From NCBI GenBank assembly GCA_045636705.1, contig JAZTYA010000011.1, positions 28,320-92,319 on the forward strand: a stretch of 64,000 nt of DNA. The letters are read 5' to 3'. Under the pieces are notes generated by a model. The model did not search any database, had not been told where the DNA came from, and was given only the letters and a program-made list of their open reading frames with translations. This DNA is from SFWF01 sp045636705 (GTDB lineage: Bacteria > Bacillota > Clostridia > Oscillospirales > Acutalibacteraceae). The translations under genes and the position numbers were made by a program. Of this stretch, positions 8,352-15,728 are shown in pieces; positions within the stretch are counted from its first letter, which is position 1; the number at the start of each line of letters is the position of its first letter.

Positions 8352-8966
8352 ATGGATTTTAAAACTTTTTCCTATATTTTAGTAACCTCGGTTTTGATTA
8401 ACAACTATGTTTTAACTCAATTCCTTGGTATTTGCCCTTTCCTTGGTGTTTCTAAAAAGCTAAATCAGGCTTTAGGTATGGGTCTTGCAGTTATATTCGT
8501 AATGGTGCTTGCTACTGCGGCTACCTGGCCTATTCAAAACCTTATTTTAATTCCTCTTAAGCTTGATTATTTGCAGACCATTATATTCATTTTAGTTATT
8601 GCAACTTTGGTTCAGATGGTAGAGATGGCACTCAAGAAATTTTCACCCGGTCTTCATGCTTCACTTGGTGTTTATTTGCCGCTAATTACTACCAACTGCG
8701 CAGTTTTAGCGGTTTGTAAGAATGCTATTACTAACGAAACTGTTGTGGCTTCTTCCCTTCCATTTGTTACCGCTCTTGTTTATGCTTTTGCTTGCGGACT
8801 TGGTTTCTTGCTTGCTATGGTCCTCTTTGCAGGTGTTCGCTCGGTTCTTGCAAGTTCAAAGCCACCACGTTGTTTTGAGGGCGTGCCTATTACTCTTATT
8901 GCTGCTGCAATCGTTGCTCTTGCCTTCTCGGGCTTTGACGGAATTGCACAGAACATGTTTAAATAA
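8352..8966 (+). CDS. rnfA: Rnf complex subunit A
   Basis: Integral membrane subunit, 204 residues, six helices. It has LTQFLGICPFLG near the N-terminus and TTNCAVLAVC in the middle, the paired cysteine motifs that complement those of RnfE. Two nucleotides separate it from rnfE, and GTGAGGG lies just upstream of its start. Length and motifs are fully typical. Confidence 0.95.
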   Translation: MDFKTFSYILVTSVLINNYVLTQFLGICPFLGVSKKLNQALGMGLAVIFVMVLATAATWPIQNLILIPLKLDYLQTIIFILVIATLVQMVEMALKKFSPGLHASLGVYLPLITTNCAVLAVCKNAITNETVVASSLPFVTALVYAFACGLGFLLAMVLFAGVRSVLASSKPPRCFEGVPITLIAAAIVALAFSGFDGIAQNMFK

Positions 8967-8989
8967 ATTTAGAAAGGACGCCTAAACTT

Positions 8990-9796
8990 ATGCCGGATTT
9001 TGTTATCCCAATTTTAATTTCCGTTGGTGTAATTTTTGCAATCGGACTTCTCTGTTCTGCTATATTAGTTATTGCTTCCCGCTTTTTCTCGGTAGAGGTT
9101 AATGAACATTTTACCCAAATTCGTGAATGCTTACCCGGTATTAACTGCGGTGTTTGCGGCTTCTCAGGTTGCGACGGATATGCTACTGCTTTAGCTGAAA
9201 GTTCTTCCGTTGCTACTAACCTTTGCATCCCCGGTGGTGCAGTTGCCGCTACAAAAATAGCCGAACTTAAGGGTGTTGCGGTTACCGAAACCGATAAAAA
9301 GACAGCTTGTGTACATTGTAACGGCACCTGTGAAAACACCGACACTGCTGCAGACTATCAAGGTATTAGTTCTTGTCGTGCCGCTATGCTTACCTATGGC
9401 GGTAATGGACTTTGTAATTATGGTTGTTTAGGTTATGGCGACTGTGCAACTGCTTGTCCAGTTAATGCCATTAGCCTTATAGACGGCGTTGCAAAGGTTG
9501 ATATAAACGTCTGTATCGGATGCGGTCTTTGTGCAAAAACCTGTCCTAAGGGCATTATTTCACTTATTGATACCGAAAAAATGGTTGCCATTAAGTGTTC
9601 TAACAAGGACAAGGGTGCGGTTGCACATAAAAAATGTAAGGTTGCTTGCATTGGTTGTAAAAAGTGCGAAACCACCTGCCCGACAGACGCTATTACAGTA
9701 AAAGATAATCTTGCAGTAATTGACTATGACAAGTGCGTTTACTGCGGTAAATGCGACGACGTCTGCCCAATGGGAACTATTCGTTCAAGAAAATAA
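8990..9796 (+). CDS. rnfB: Rnf complex subunit B
   Basis: Ferredoxin-accepting subunit, 268 residues. N-terminal membrane helix (about 5-27), then the RnfB-specific cluster CLPGINCGVCGFSGC with a later cysteine, then several [4Fe-4S] motifs: CLGYGDCATACP, CIGCGLCAKTCP, CIGCKKCETTCP and CVYCGKCDDVCP. In the family this subunit passes electrons from reduced ferredoxin into the membrane part. Last gene of the rnf operon; AAAGGACG lies upstream of its ATG. Confidence 0.95.
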   Translation: MPDFVIPILISVGVIFAIGLLCSAILVIASRFFSVEVNEHFTQIRECLPGINCGVCGFSGCDGYATALAESSSVATNLCIPGGAVAATKIAELKGVAVTETDKKTACVHCNGTCENTDTAADYQGISSCRAAMLTYGGNGLCNYGCLGYGDCATACPVNAISLIDGVAKVDINVCIGCGLCAKTCPKGIISLIDTEKMVAIKCSNKDKGAVAHKKCKVACIGCKKCETTCPTDAITVKDNLAVIDYDKCVYCGKCDDVCPMGTIRSRK

Positions 9797-9808
9797 AGAA
9801 AAAGGTAA

Positions 9809-9839
9809 ATCCTGAGGAAAGTTTTTTCCTCAGGATTAT
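9809..9839 (+). terminator. hairpin at the end of rnfB, weak terminator
   Basis: AATCCTGAGGAAA pairs with TTTCCTCAGGATT, 11-13 bp, but only a short mixed T run follows. It may terminate partially or mark a processing point. The AGGA of its 3' arm is the only visible Shine-Dalgarno for the next gene. Confidence 0.55.
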
Positions 9840-9850
9840 TAATCTTATTT

Positions 9851-10222
9851 ATGAGTAAACAAAGAAACTATTTGCGTAATGATATAATACTTATAACCAC
9901 AGTAATTCTGCTCTCGCTTTTGGCTGTTTTTCTATTTAATGCCAACAAAAAAGAGGGTGGCAAAGCGGTTGTGATTAAGGACGGCAAAGAGGTTGCTTCC
10001 TACCCCTTGAATATTGACACCGAAGTTTATATCGAAAATAATGGTGGTTATAATATTTTGGTAATTAAGGATGGCTACGCCTTTATTAAAGAGGCTTCCT
10101 GTCCCGATAAAATTTGCGTAAATAACACCAAAAAGAAATATAACGGAGAAACCTTGGTTTGTTTACCAAACAAGACTACCGTTAAAATCGTATCAAGCGA
10201 ACAACCCGAAACTGATTTTTAA
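9851..10222 (+). CDS. NusG domain II-containing extracytoplasmic protein
   Basis: 123 residues: one N-terminal membrane helix (about 11-28) and a NusG-II-like beta domain with CPDKICV and a later cysteine (LVCLPNK), the pattern of the small exported NusG-II proteins that neighbour Gx-transporter and FMN-binding genes in Firmicutes. It is not the transcription factor NusG. Its exact function is unknown; placement behind rnfB suggests a redox or flavin link (inference). The ribosome binding site is poor, 14 nt away inside the preceding hairpin. Confidence 0.85.
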   Translation: MSKQRNYLRNDIILITTVILLSLLAVFLFNANKKEGGKAVVIKDGKEVASYPLNIDTEVYIENNGGYNILVIKDGYAFIKEASCPDKICVNNTKKKYNGETLVCLPNKTTVKIVSSEQPETDF

Positions 10223-10233
10223 AGGAAAAATAT

Positions 10234-10728
10234 ATGAAGGCTAAAACACTTGCTCTGCTTGGTCTTTTTACAGGTCTTGCGCTCATTATGTCATATATCG
10301 AACTTTTAATGCCTATTCCCTTGCCGATTCCGGGCATAAAGGTTGGATTCCCAAACATCATAATACTTTTTATCCTTTACCGATTTGGCACAAAAAGCGC
10401 CATTGCCGTATCGCTCGTTCGCGTGCTTTTGGTTTCCCTGCTCTTTGGTAACTCTTTGGGGCTTGCATATAGCCTTGCAGGCGCGGTTTTAAGCCTTATC
10501 GTTATGATAGTGCTTAAGAAAACCGATTTATTTTCAACACTTGGCGTAAGTGTTGTTGGCGGTATTTTCCACAATGCAGGACAAATAATTGTTGCCTGTC
10601 TTTTGATGTCAACCTTAGAAATATCCTATTATATGCCCGTTCTTATAATTACGGGAACTGTGGCAGGTATAGTTGTGGGACTTGCCTCACATATTCTTAT
10701 CAAAAAGACAGAAAAATTTAATTTCTAA
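10234..10728 (+). CDS. Gx transporter family protein (heptaprenyl diphosphate synthase component I-like)
   Basis: 164 residues, five or six helices, with IPGIKVGFPNIIIL and SLVRVLL motifs of the Gx transporter family, a group related to ECF transporter S-components and sometimes labelled HepT component I. It starts 11 nt after the NusG-II gene with AAAGGA upstream, so the two are co-transcribed. The substrate cannot be read from sequence. Confidence 0.85.
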   Translation: MKAKTLALLGLFTGLALIMSYIELLMPIPLPIPGIKVGFPNIIILFILYRFGTKSAIAVSLVRVLLVSLLFGNSLGLAYSLAGAVLSLIVMIVLKKTDLFSTLGVSVVGGIFHNAGQIIVACLLMSTLEISYYMPVLIITGTVAGIVVGLASHILIKKTEKFNF

Positions 10729-10734
10729 AAAAAC

Positions 10735-10763
10735 AAAAAACGCTGTTTTCACAGCGTTTTTCT
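10735..10763. terminator. bidirectional terminator
   Basis: AAAAAACGCTGT / ACAGCGTTTTT hairpin with T runs on both strands, shared by the converging Gx-transporter and azlD genes. Confidence 0.9.
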
Positions 10764-11078
10764 TTATATATACTGAATTATCAGTTCGGTAATTAAAACT
10801 CCTAGACAGCTAAATGAAGCTACTTTTACAAGACTTTGTTCCATAAGGCCGAAAATTACTGCAACTATGAAACCTACAACGGCCGGAATTATATTTGTTG
10901 CATAAAACATAGCAGGCACCGTCATAGCCGCTAGTACAGTATAAGGAATATAATCCAAAAAGGATAATATAAACTTGTTTTTAATTTTACCTCTTATGGC
11001 TACTAACGGCACCATACGGATTAAATAGGTAACCCCTGCCATTACTAAAAGATAGAGAAAAAAGTGTGGTCTAATCAT
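10764..11078 (-). CDS. azlD: AzlD family membrane protein
   Basis: 104 residues, four helices, with the AzlD pattern YLIRMVPL near the N-terminus and FLDYIPYTVLAAMTVPA. It is the small partner of AzlC in branched-chain amino-acid export (AzlCD/BrnFE type). The start overlaps the azlC stop by 4 nt, giving coupled translation. Confidence 0.9.
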   Translation of the reverse strand: MIRPHFFLYLLVMAGVTYLIRMVPLVAIRGKIKNKFILSFLDYIPYTVLAAMTVPAMFYATNIIPAVVGFIVAVIFGLMEQSLVKVASFSCLGVLITELIIQYI

Positions 11079-11791
11079 TTATCCTCTGCCTCACTTTCTT
11101 TAGAAATAGGCGCAATTAATGCAAAAACAGCGCTTGATACAACCGCGCAGATAATTATAACAAATCCTGAAGGCACAATACTTAAAGCGGGCAGATATTT
11201 AAATAAGCAGCTTAAAAGCACCGAGAACAGCACACAAAGAGTAACCTCCTTGTTTTTCTTCATAACGGGCACTACTATCGCTATAAACATTCCGTAAATT
11301 GCAACGCCCAATGAAGAAATAATAATAGCAGGTAAAATATTGTTAGCAAGAGAACCGAAAAGGGTGCCAAAACTCCAACCAAGCCACGGAGTTAATATGA
11401 GTCCGTACATATAATTTTTGCCTACTAATTCCTTGTTTCCCATTGTGACGGCAAACACCTCATCCGTGTTACAAAAGGCGATTATAAGCTTATTTTTAAA
11501 GGTTATAGACTTGCCTAGCTTTTGTGACATTGATATTGACATTAACGTGTAGCGTGAATTGATAACAAGCTGTGAAACGATAAGCTCAATTAAGCTGCCG
11601 CCACTGGCTAAAATCGGCACACCTGCCAACTGCCCCGCAGAGGTTACATTGGTCATAGAGATTAAGAATGCTTCTACCCAACTAAGACCTAAGCCCACCG
11701 CCGTTATACCAAATGCAAAGGATACCGCAAAGTACCCGATACAAATCGGCAGTCCATCCTTTAATCCTTTCAAAAAATTATTGTTTTCCAT
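11075..11791 (-). CDS. azlC: AzlC family branched-chain amino acid exporter
   Basis: 238 residues with seven to eight helices. GLPICIGYFAVSFAFG opens the protein and FLISMTNVTSAGQLAGVP follows, both AzlC hallmarks, then SRYTLMS and NTDEVFAV. With AzlD it forms a proton-driven exporter for branched-chain amino acids or analogues. AAGGAAA precedes the ATG, and a TTGCTT-17-TATAAT promoter lies about 35 nt upstream. Only azlC and azlD form the operon; no Lrp-type regulator is adjacent. Confidence 0.92.
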   Translation of the reverse strand: MENNNFLKGLKDGLPICIGYFAVSFAFGITAVGLGLSWVEAFLISMTNVTSAGQLAGVPILASGGSLIELIVSQLVINSRYTLMSISMSQKLGKSITFKNKLIIAFCNTDEVFAVTMGNKELVGKNYMYGLILTPWLGWSFGTLFGSLANNILPAIIISSLGVAIYGMFIAIVVPVMKKNKEVTLCVLFSVLLSCLFKYLPALSIVPSGFVIIICAVVSSAVFALIAPISKESEAEDK

Positions 11792-11824
11792 AGTTTTCCT
11801 TTTAATTTTTAAAATTCCTAAAAG

Positions 11825-11853
11825 ATTATATCACACTAATATCAATAAAGCAA
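11825..11853 (-). promoter_or_regulatory. promoter of azlCD
   Basis: TTGCTT (11848-11853), 17 nt, TATAAT (11825-11830) on the minus strand. Confidence 0.65.
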
Positions 11854-11924
11854 TAATTGTTAAAATATTTCGTTTAAGATTTTGAATAGCTTTTTTAAAA
11901 AGAGAAAAACTATAAAAGAACCTT

Positions 11925-11935
11925 AAAGGAGGTGA
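11925..11935 (+). promoter_or_regulatory. full-length Shine-Dalgarno site of the Asn-rich microprotein
   Basis: AAAGGAGGTGA is an essentially perfect complement of the 16S rRNA tail, 5 nt before an ATG. It is the strongest ribosome binding site in the region and is the main evidence that the short ORF is real. Confidence 0.85.
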
Positions 11936-11940
11936 CATAA

Positions 11941-12078
11941 ATGGAAGACTTAAAGAACATTCGCAACAACGACCAGAACAAGAACCAAAACAATAACAAC
12001 AACCAGAACAAGAACAACCAGCAGAAGAACGACCAGAACAGAAACGAAAACAAAAAAGAGAACAACAAAAATCAGTAG
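11941..12078 (+). CDS. 45-residue Asn/Gln/Lys-rich microprotein
   Basis: MEDLKNIRNNDQNKNQNNNN and onward: after residue 9 it is almost entirely N, Q, K, with scattered D, E and R, and no hydrophobic residues, so it is predicted disordered, soluble and cationic. A near-perfect Shine-Dalgarno and a strong terminator 18 nt after the stop frame it as an independent, highly translated unit. I do not recognise a family; short Asn-rich proteins occur in other Clostridia. Possible roles (spore or cell-surface filler, nucleic-acid or polymer binding) are guesses. The Cys-rich reading on the other strand is a composition artefact. Confidence 0.75.
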   Translation: MEDLKNIRNNDQNKNQNNNNNQNKNNQQKNDQNRNENKKENNKNQ

Positions 12079-12095
12079 TATATAGTTTATGAAAG

Positions 12096-12120
12096 AAAGA
12101 CGGCATCAGCCGTCTTTTTT
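12096..12120 (+). terminator. terminator of the microprotein gene
   Basis: AAAGACGGC-ATCA-GCCGTCTTTTTT: a strong stem with T6. The core GACGGC/GCCGTC resembles the one at 1973-2001. Confidence 0.88.
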
Positions 12121-12152
12121 ATTGCGAGATATTTTTTCAAAATGCGATATTT

Positions 12153-12192
12153 GCACTATGTTCCGTCGTGTTTAATTTCATAATTTTTCTTT
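12153..12192 (-). pseudogene. third, decayed copy of the deacetylase 3' end
   Basis: About 40 bp aligns to 3221-3260 with 6-7 differences. Read on the minus strand it still gives KNYEIKHDGT and then a stop. It lies 9 kb from the other copies, right beside a GACGGC/GCCGTC terminator and left of a plus-strand membrane-protein gene, the same arrangement as at 1973-2825. It is too short and mutated to function. Confidence 0.6.
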
Positions 12193-12301
12193 ATAAAACT
12201 AAAATTCCTTTCATTATTTATTTTACCCTTTTCGATTAGGGCAAAATAAATATGACAGATACATATACAACACAATTTTTTCTGCATAACTTTTTTATGT
12301 A

Positions 12302-12330
12302 TTTACATTTTATAACAAAAGTGATATAAT
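12302..12330 (+). promoter_or_regulatory. promoter of the VanZ leader RNA
   Basis: TTTACA (12302-12307), 17 nt, TATAAT (12325-12330). The predicted start, about 7 nt downstream, coincides with the first base of the paired structure at 12337. Confidence 0.75.
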
Positions 12331-12336
12331 AAGAGC

Positions 12337-12456
12337 ACCACATAAAAAACTCTAAAATGAATAAGTGTATTTTCACATTCAAAAGTGGGCATTTTACTTT
12401 GGTAAAAATGCTTACTCAACTTTTCCATTTTTGAATGTGAGAGTTTTTTGTGTGGT
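12337..12456 (+). ncRNA. structured leader RNA upstream of VanZ (unknown class)
   Basis: Stem P1: 12337-12353 pairs with 12440-12456, 17 bp with one G-U. It encloses a small hairpin at 12354-12373 (AAAAT/ATTTT) and stem P2, 12374-12384 with 12429-12439 (CACATTCAAAA). P2 is topped by a hairpin at 12385-12415 around GGCATTTTAC/GTAAAAATGC. The whole resembles a three-way junction starting at the predicted transcription start and followed 27 nt later by a terminator. I match it to no riboswitch I know. A MITE with 17-bp inverted termini is the main alternative. Apart from this RNA, its promoter and terminator and the relic, the 12079-12530 gap shows nothing. Confidence 0.55.
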
Positions 12457-12482
12457 AGCAAATCGGAGTTAGGCATTTTTCG

Positions 12483-12514
12483 GTGTGTGTAATTTCGGTT
12501 GCACACACTTTTTT
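12483..12514 (+). terminator. terminator/attenuator in the VanZ leader
   Basis: GTGTGTG (12483-12489) pairs with CACACAC (12502-12508), then T6. It ends only 6 nt before the ribosome binding site GGAGG (12520-12524), so it must regulate or limit VanZ expression. Confidence 0.75.
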
Positions 12515-12530
12515 AATATGGAGGAACACT

Positions 12531-13232
12531 ATGAAAAAAATTGTCCGTTTACCCGCTGCTATTCTTTATTTAATTTCCGCTTTATGTTTTGCTCTATATT
12601 TGTTTGTAGAGTTAAACCCACGAATGCTAATGTCCCCAATTTCCAGATTGATTTTACTTGGTGCTATGTGTGTTTTTACATATTTCGGTAGTTTACTGTT
12701 TTCAAAAACAACCACAAAAGAAACTGCATATAAAATTATGAAAACTACATTTTTTATATTTTTTATTTTGTATGTGTTACTGTTAATAACCTTAATTTTA
12801 TTTGATAAGTATTTTGGTAGAGTTGGTTTTTCTCTTGTGAATTTATGGCAATCAGATACAATCGCTTATTATATAAAATACTCGCTTAATATAATCCCGT
12901 TCAAAACAATATATGAGTATTTTTATGGTGCCTTTATTAGTTCAAATATTGCCATTACAACTGCAATAACAAATATTTTTGGAAATATAATTGCCTTTGC
13001 ACCTTTTTCATTCTTTTTGCCACTATTATTTAGCAAATATAAATCATTCAAAAAATTCACAATAACAATGTTAATAATAGTTGCTATTGTCGAGATTTTG
13101 CAATTTATTTTATTAACAGGTTCGTGCGATATTGATGATGTGATTTTAAATGTTTTGGGTGCATGTGTTGCATATAAATTATTCAATATGAAAATCATAA
13201 AGAATGCAATCGCTAAAATTACAACATTATAA
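12531..13232 (+). CDS. VanZ family membrane protein
   Basis: 233 residues, five to six helices. It carries the family signatures NIIPFKTIYEYF in the middle and DIDDVILNVLGACVAY near the C-terminus (the D-x2-DV-x2-N-x2-G pattern). VanZ proteins are linked to low-level teicoplanin resistance and cell-envelope stress in Gram-positives, mechanism unclear. ATG 12531 has GGAGG at 6-nt spacing; an upstream in-frame GTG at 12483 lies inside the terminator stem and is unlikely. Expression is probably attenuated by the leader. Confidence 0.87.
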   Translation: MKKIVRLPAAILYLISALCFALYLFVELNPRMLMSPISRLILLGAMCVFTYFGSLLFSKTTTKETAYKIMKTTFFIFFILYVLLLITLILFDKYFGRVGFSLVNLWQSDTIAYYIKYSLNIIPFKTIYEYFYGAFISSNIAITTAITNIFGNIIAFAPFSFFLPLLFSKYKSFKKFTITMLIIVAIVEILQFILLTGSCDIDDVILNVLGACVAYKLFNMKIIKNAIAKITTL

Positions 13233-13233
13233 T

Positions 13234-13277
13234 AAAAAAGATATGAGAGATTTTGTTTTCTCTCATATCTTTTTTTG
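13234..13277. terminator. bidirectional terminator
   Basis: AAAAAAGATATGAGAGA / TCTCTCATATCTTTTTTT long hairpin shared by the converging VanZ and HtrA genes. Confidence 0.88.
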
Positions 13278-13334
13278 TTCGTTTATTTCCTTTTGTAAGG
13301 TTTCATATAATGCTTGAATGTCTTGCTCTTTTGC

Positions 13335-14780
13335 TTAACTCACTTCATTATTTGAGCCTATTTTAATATTGGTTGTATAATATCTTCTTGCTCTATAAAT
13401 TGTAACCGATACTGTCTGACCCGGTTTGCATTTAGCAATTTCATCGTTTAAAATGGTATAGTCGGTAATTTCAACACCATTGAATTCGGTAATAATGTCA
13501 GCTCTTTCAATGCCTGCATTATCGGCAGGACCGCCATTTACTACACTATTAACAACGGCGCCTACAGGGAAACCATAAGCCTTTAGGGTTTCGGCATCAT
13601 ATCTTTCGCTTATTGTAACACCGATATAAGGTGTCGGGTCGTCCTTATTAGAAATAATTTTGTCGGTTATTTCTTTTACTGTATTTGACGGAATTGCAAA
13701 TCCCATTCCTTCATAGCCGTTAGCAACAATTTTACTTGAGTTAACTCCAACCAGTTCACCGTTAATATTGACTAAGGCTCCGCCCGAGTTGCCCGGATTA
13801 ATTGCGGCATCGGTCTGTATTAATGAGGCTGCACCCGAGGTGTCCGAAATCACACGGTTAAGTCCGCTTATAACACCATAAGTAACCGAACCCATAAACT
13901 CAAGTCCACCGGGGTTTCCTATTGCTACTACAAACTGGCCCGGATTTAATTTATCAGAGTCGGCAAAGGTAACGGCAGGTAGATTTTCAGCATTAATTTT
14001 AATTACTGCAAGGTCGTTAGAAATATTATAGCCTACAACAGTTGCCTGATATCCGTCTTCCTTTGCGTCGTTTAGAAAGACCCTAACGTCCGCATCCGCA
14101 TAGGTCATTGAAGCCTCGATTACGTGATAGTTTGTAATGATATATCCGTCGGATGTGTAAATTACACCCGAACCTTCACCGGAAGACTCTTGTGTACCAC
14201 CAAAAAAACTTTCTATTGAAACCGTAACCCTAATACCTACAACACTGTTTGTTACCTTTTTAGCAACCGCTTCAACTATAGTTGCATCAACATCGCTAAC
14301 GTTGATAGTTATATCTTCATTTCCACCGTTGATTATAACCTTATCGTTATCCTCGGTCTGACCTTTTTGTCCTAAGGATGAAAAGACAGCAAGACTGCTT
14401 GCGGCGCCTATAACGGCAGCAAGCACTATCGCAATTATTAGAACACCTAAAGAATATTGTTTAGGCGCTGACTCCTTTTTTAAAGGAACAAAATATGCAG
14501 AGCTCTCATCATATTTGTTTTTTGGAGTTTCATATTCGATACCATAGTTACCGCTTGGCATAAAGTCGTTTTTTATAGGTTCTTCCTCTAAAGAAGGTAT
14601 TTCCTCCTCAACTGAGTCTTGCTCATTGAAAGGTTTGCTTTCAAAAAATCCGCCATCCTTGGTAACAGTATATCCATCAAAAAACTCATCATTTGTTTGA
14701 GGATTTAAAGGTTCGGCTTTTATTTCTTCGTCAAAACCCTTAAGTTCGCCACTGTTTTCGGGAATTTTGTTTTCGTCCAT
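13335..14780 (-). CDS. htrA: HtrA/DegP-like membrane-anchored serine protease
   Basis: Envelope quality-control protease, 481 residues. A charged cytosolic N-terminal region of about 105 residues precedes one membrane helix (about 110-135). The trypsin-like domain has H219 (ITNYHV), D256 (NDLAVI) and S332 (NPGNSGGAL), so the triad is complete. One PDZ domain follows from about residue 380, with IGVTISE and GGPADNAGIERADIITEFNG. The architecture matches Gram-positive HtrA/HtrB. AAGGAGC precedes the ATG. It is monocistronic and bounded by a bidirectional terminator; no CssRS-like two-component genes are adjacent. Confidence 0.95.
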   Translation of the reverse strand: MDENKIPENSGELKGFDEEIKAEPLNPQTNDEFFDGYTVTKDGGFFESKPFNEQDSVEEEIPSLEEEPIKNDFMPSGNYGIEYETPKNKYDESSAYFVPLKKESAPKQYSLGVLIIAIVLAAVIGAASSLAVFSSLGQKGQTEDNDKVIINGGNEDITINVSDVDATIVEAVAKKVTNSVVGIRVTVSIESFFGGTQESSGEGSGVIYTSDGYIITNYHVIEASMTYADADVRVFLNDAKEDGYQATVVGYNISNDLAVIKINAENLPAVTFADSDKLNPGQFVVAIGNPGGLEFMGSVTYGVISGLNRVISDTSGAASLIQTDAAINPGNSGGALVNINGELVGVNSSKIVANGYEGMGFAIPSNTVKEITDKIISNKDDPTPYIGVTISERYDAETLKAYGFPVGAVVNSVVNGGPADNAGIERADIITEFNGVEITDYTILNDEIAKCKPGQTVSVTIYRARRYYTTNIKIGSNNEVS

Positions 14781-14872
14781 TTTTTTGCTCCTTAAAGCTT
14801 ATTATATATTTTAATTATAATTAGAATATATTACAAATATGAGTAAATTTTGTTAATCATTCGTAAACAAAT

Positions 14873-15727
14873 TTATAAGATTTTGTTCTGCTTTTTTGCG
14901 GCGGTAAGAGTGTTTTTCATTAAGGTTGCGATAGTCATAGGTCCTACACCACCGGGAACAGGGGTAATATATGATGCCTTTGGCTCAACCTCTGCAAAGT
15001 TTACATCTCCGCAAAGCTTACCGTTTTCAAGTCTGTTAATACCAACGTCGATTACAACTGCGCCCTCTTTTACCATATCAGCAGTAACAAAGTTTGCTCT
15101 GCCGACTGCGGCAACAAGGATATCTGCTCTTTTGCAGACCTCGGCTAAATCCTTAGTTCTTGAATGACAGATGGTAACCGTTCCGTTCTTGTGTAACAAA
15201 AGCATTGACATAGGCTTACCAACGATATTAGAGCGTCCGATTACTACACATTCCTTGCCGTTTATATCAATGTTTTCATACTTTAACATTTCCATAACGC
15301 CTGCAGGGGTGCAAGGAAGAAAATCAAACTCGCCTATCATAATTTTGCCCACGTTTTGTGGATGGAATGCATCTACGTCCTTTTCGGGAATTATCGTGTT
15401 TAAAACGAGTTCTTCATTTAGGTGCTTTGGTAGAGGTAGCTGACAAAGGATGCCGTTAACCTCTTCCCTTTCGTTTAGTTCTTTAACTAAGGCAAGTAGT
15501 TCTTCTTGGGTTGTGCTTTCAGGCAAAGCATATTTAAAGGAAGCAAAGCCCATCTGCTCGCATGCCTTTTCTTTATTTGCTACATATACTTTAGAAGCCG
15601 GGTCTTCACCTACTATTATAACCGCAAGACCGGGTGTGACGCCCTTCTTCTTTAGCTCCTCTGTTTCTTTTGCTACTTCTGCCTTTACTGCCGCAGAAAT
15701 CACCTTTCCGTCGATTAATTTTGCCAT
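14873..15727 (-). CDS. folD: FolD bifunctional methylenetetrahydrofolate dehydrogenase/cyclohydrolase
   Basis: Cytosolic one-carbon enzyme interconverting methylene-, methenyl- and 10-formyl-tetrahydrofolate, 284 residues. Seen: YVANKEKACEQMGF (catalytic lysine region), GILCQLPLPKHL, VIGRSNIVGKPMSMLLL (nucleotide-binding loop) and ITPVPGGVGPMTIATLM. Start MAKLIDGK at 15727 is chosen because GAGGAAG lies just upstream and the neighbouring lgt stops at 15729; a longer open frame into lgt is not needed. Last gene of a yfmF-yfmH-lgt-folD operon. Confidence 0.95.
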   Translation of the reverse strand: MAKLIDGKVISAAVKAEVAKETEELKKKGVTPGLAVIIVGEDPASKVYVANKEKACEQMGFASFKYALPESTTQEELLALVKELNEREEVNGILCQLPLPKHLNEELVLNTIIPEKDVDAFHPQNVGKIMIGEFDFLPCTPAGVMEMLKYENIDINGKECVVIGRSNIVGKPMSMLLLHKNGTVTICHSRTKDLAEVCKRADILVAAVGRANFVTADMVKEGAVVIDVGINRLENGKLCGDVNFAEVEPKASYITPVPGGVGPMTIATLMKNTLTAAKKQNKIL

Positions 15728-15728
15728 T

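Noticed and set aside
11831..12106. 91-codon Cys-rich open frame on the minus strand (CCSLFCFRFCSG...)
   Set aside because: It is the antisense reading of the Asn/Lys-rich microprotein and its terminator; it has no ribosome binding site and the composition is explained by AAC/AAG repeats on the other strand.
12337..12456. 6S RNA
   Set aside because: Ends are paired, but the length is too short and there is no symmetric central bubble of promoter-like sequence; the terminator and gene just downstream fit a leader better.
12303..12506. 67-codon minus-strand open frame over the VanZ leader
   Set aside because: It lies within the paired leader RNA, has no ribosome binding site, and its open frame follows from the inverted repeat.
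12483..12530. Upstream GTG start for VanZ adding 16 residues
   Set aside because: The start would sit in the terminator stem with no Shine-Dalgarno, whereas ATG 12531 has GGAGG at good spacing.
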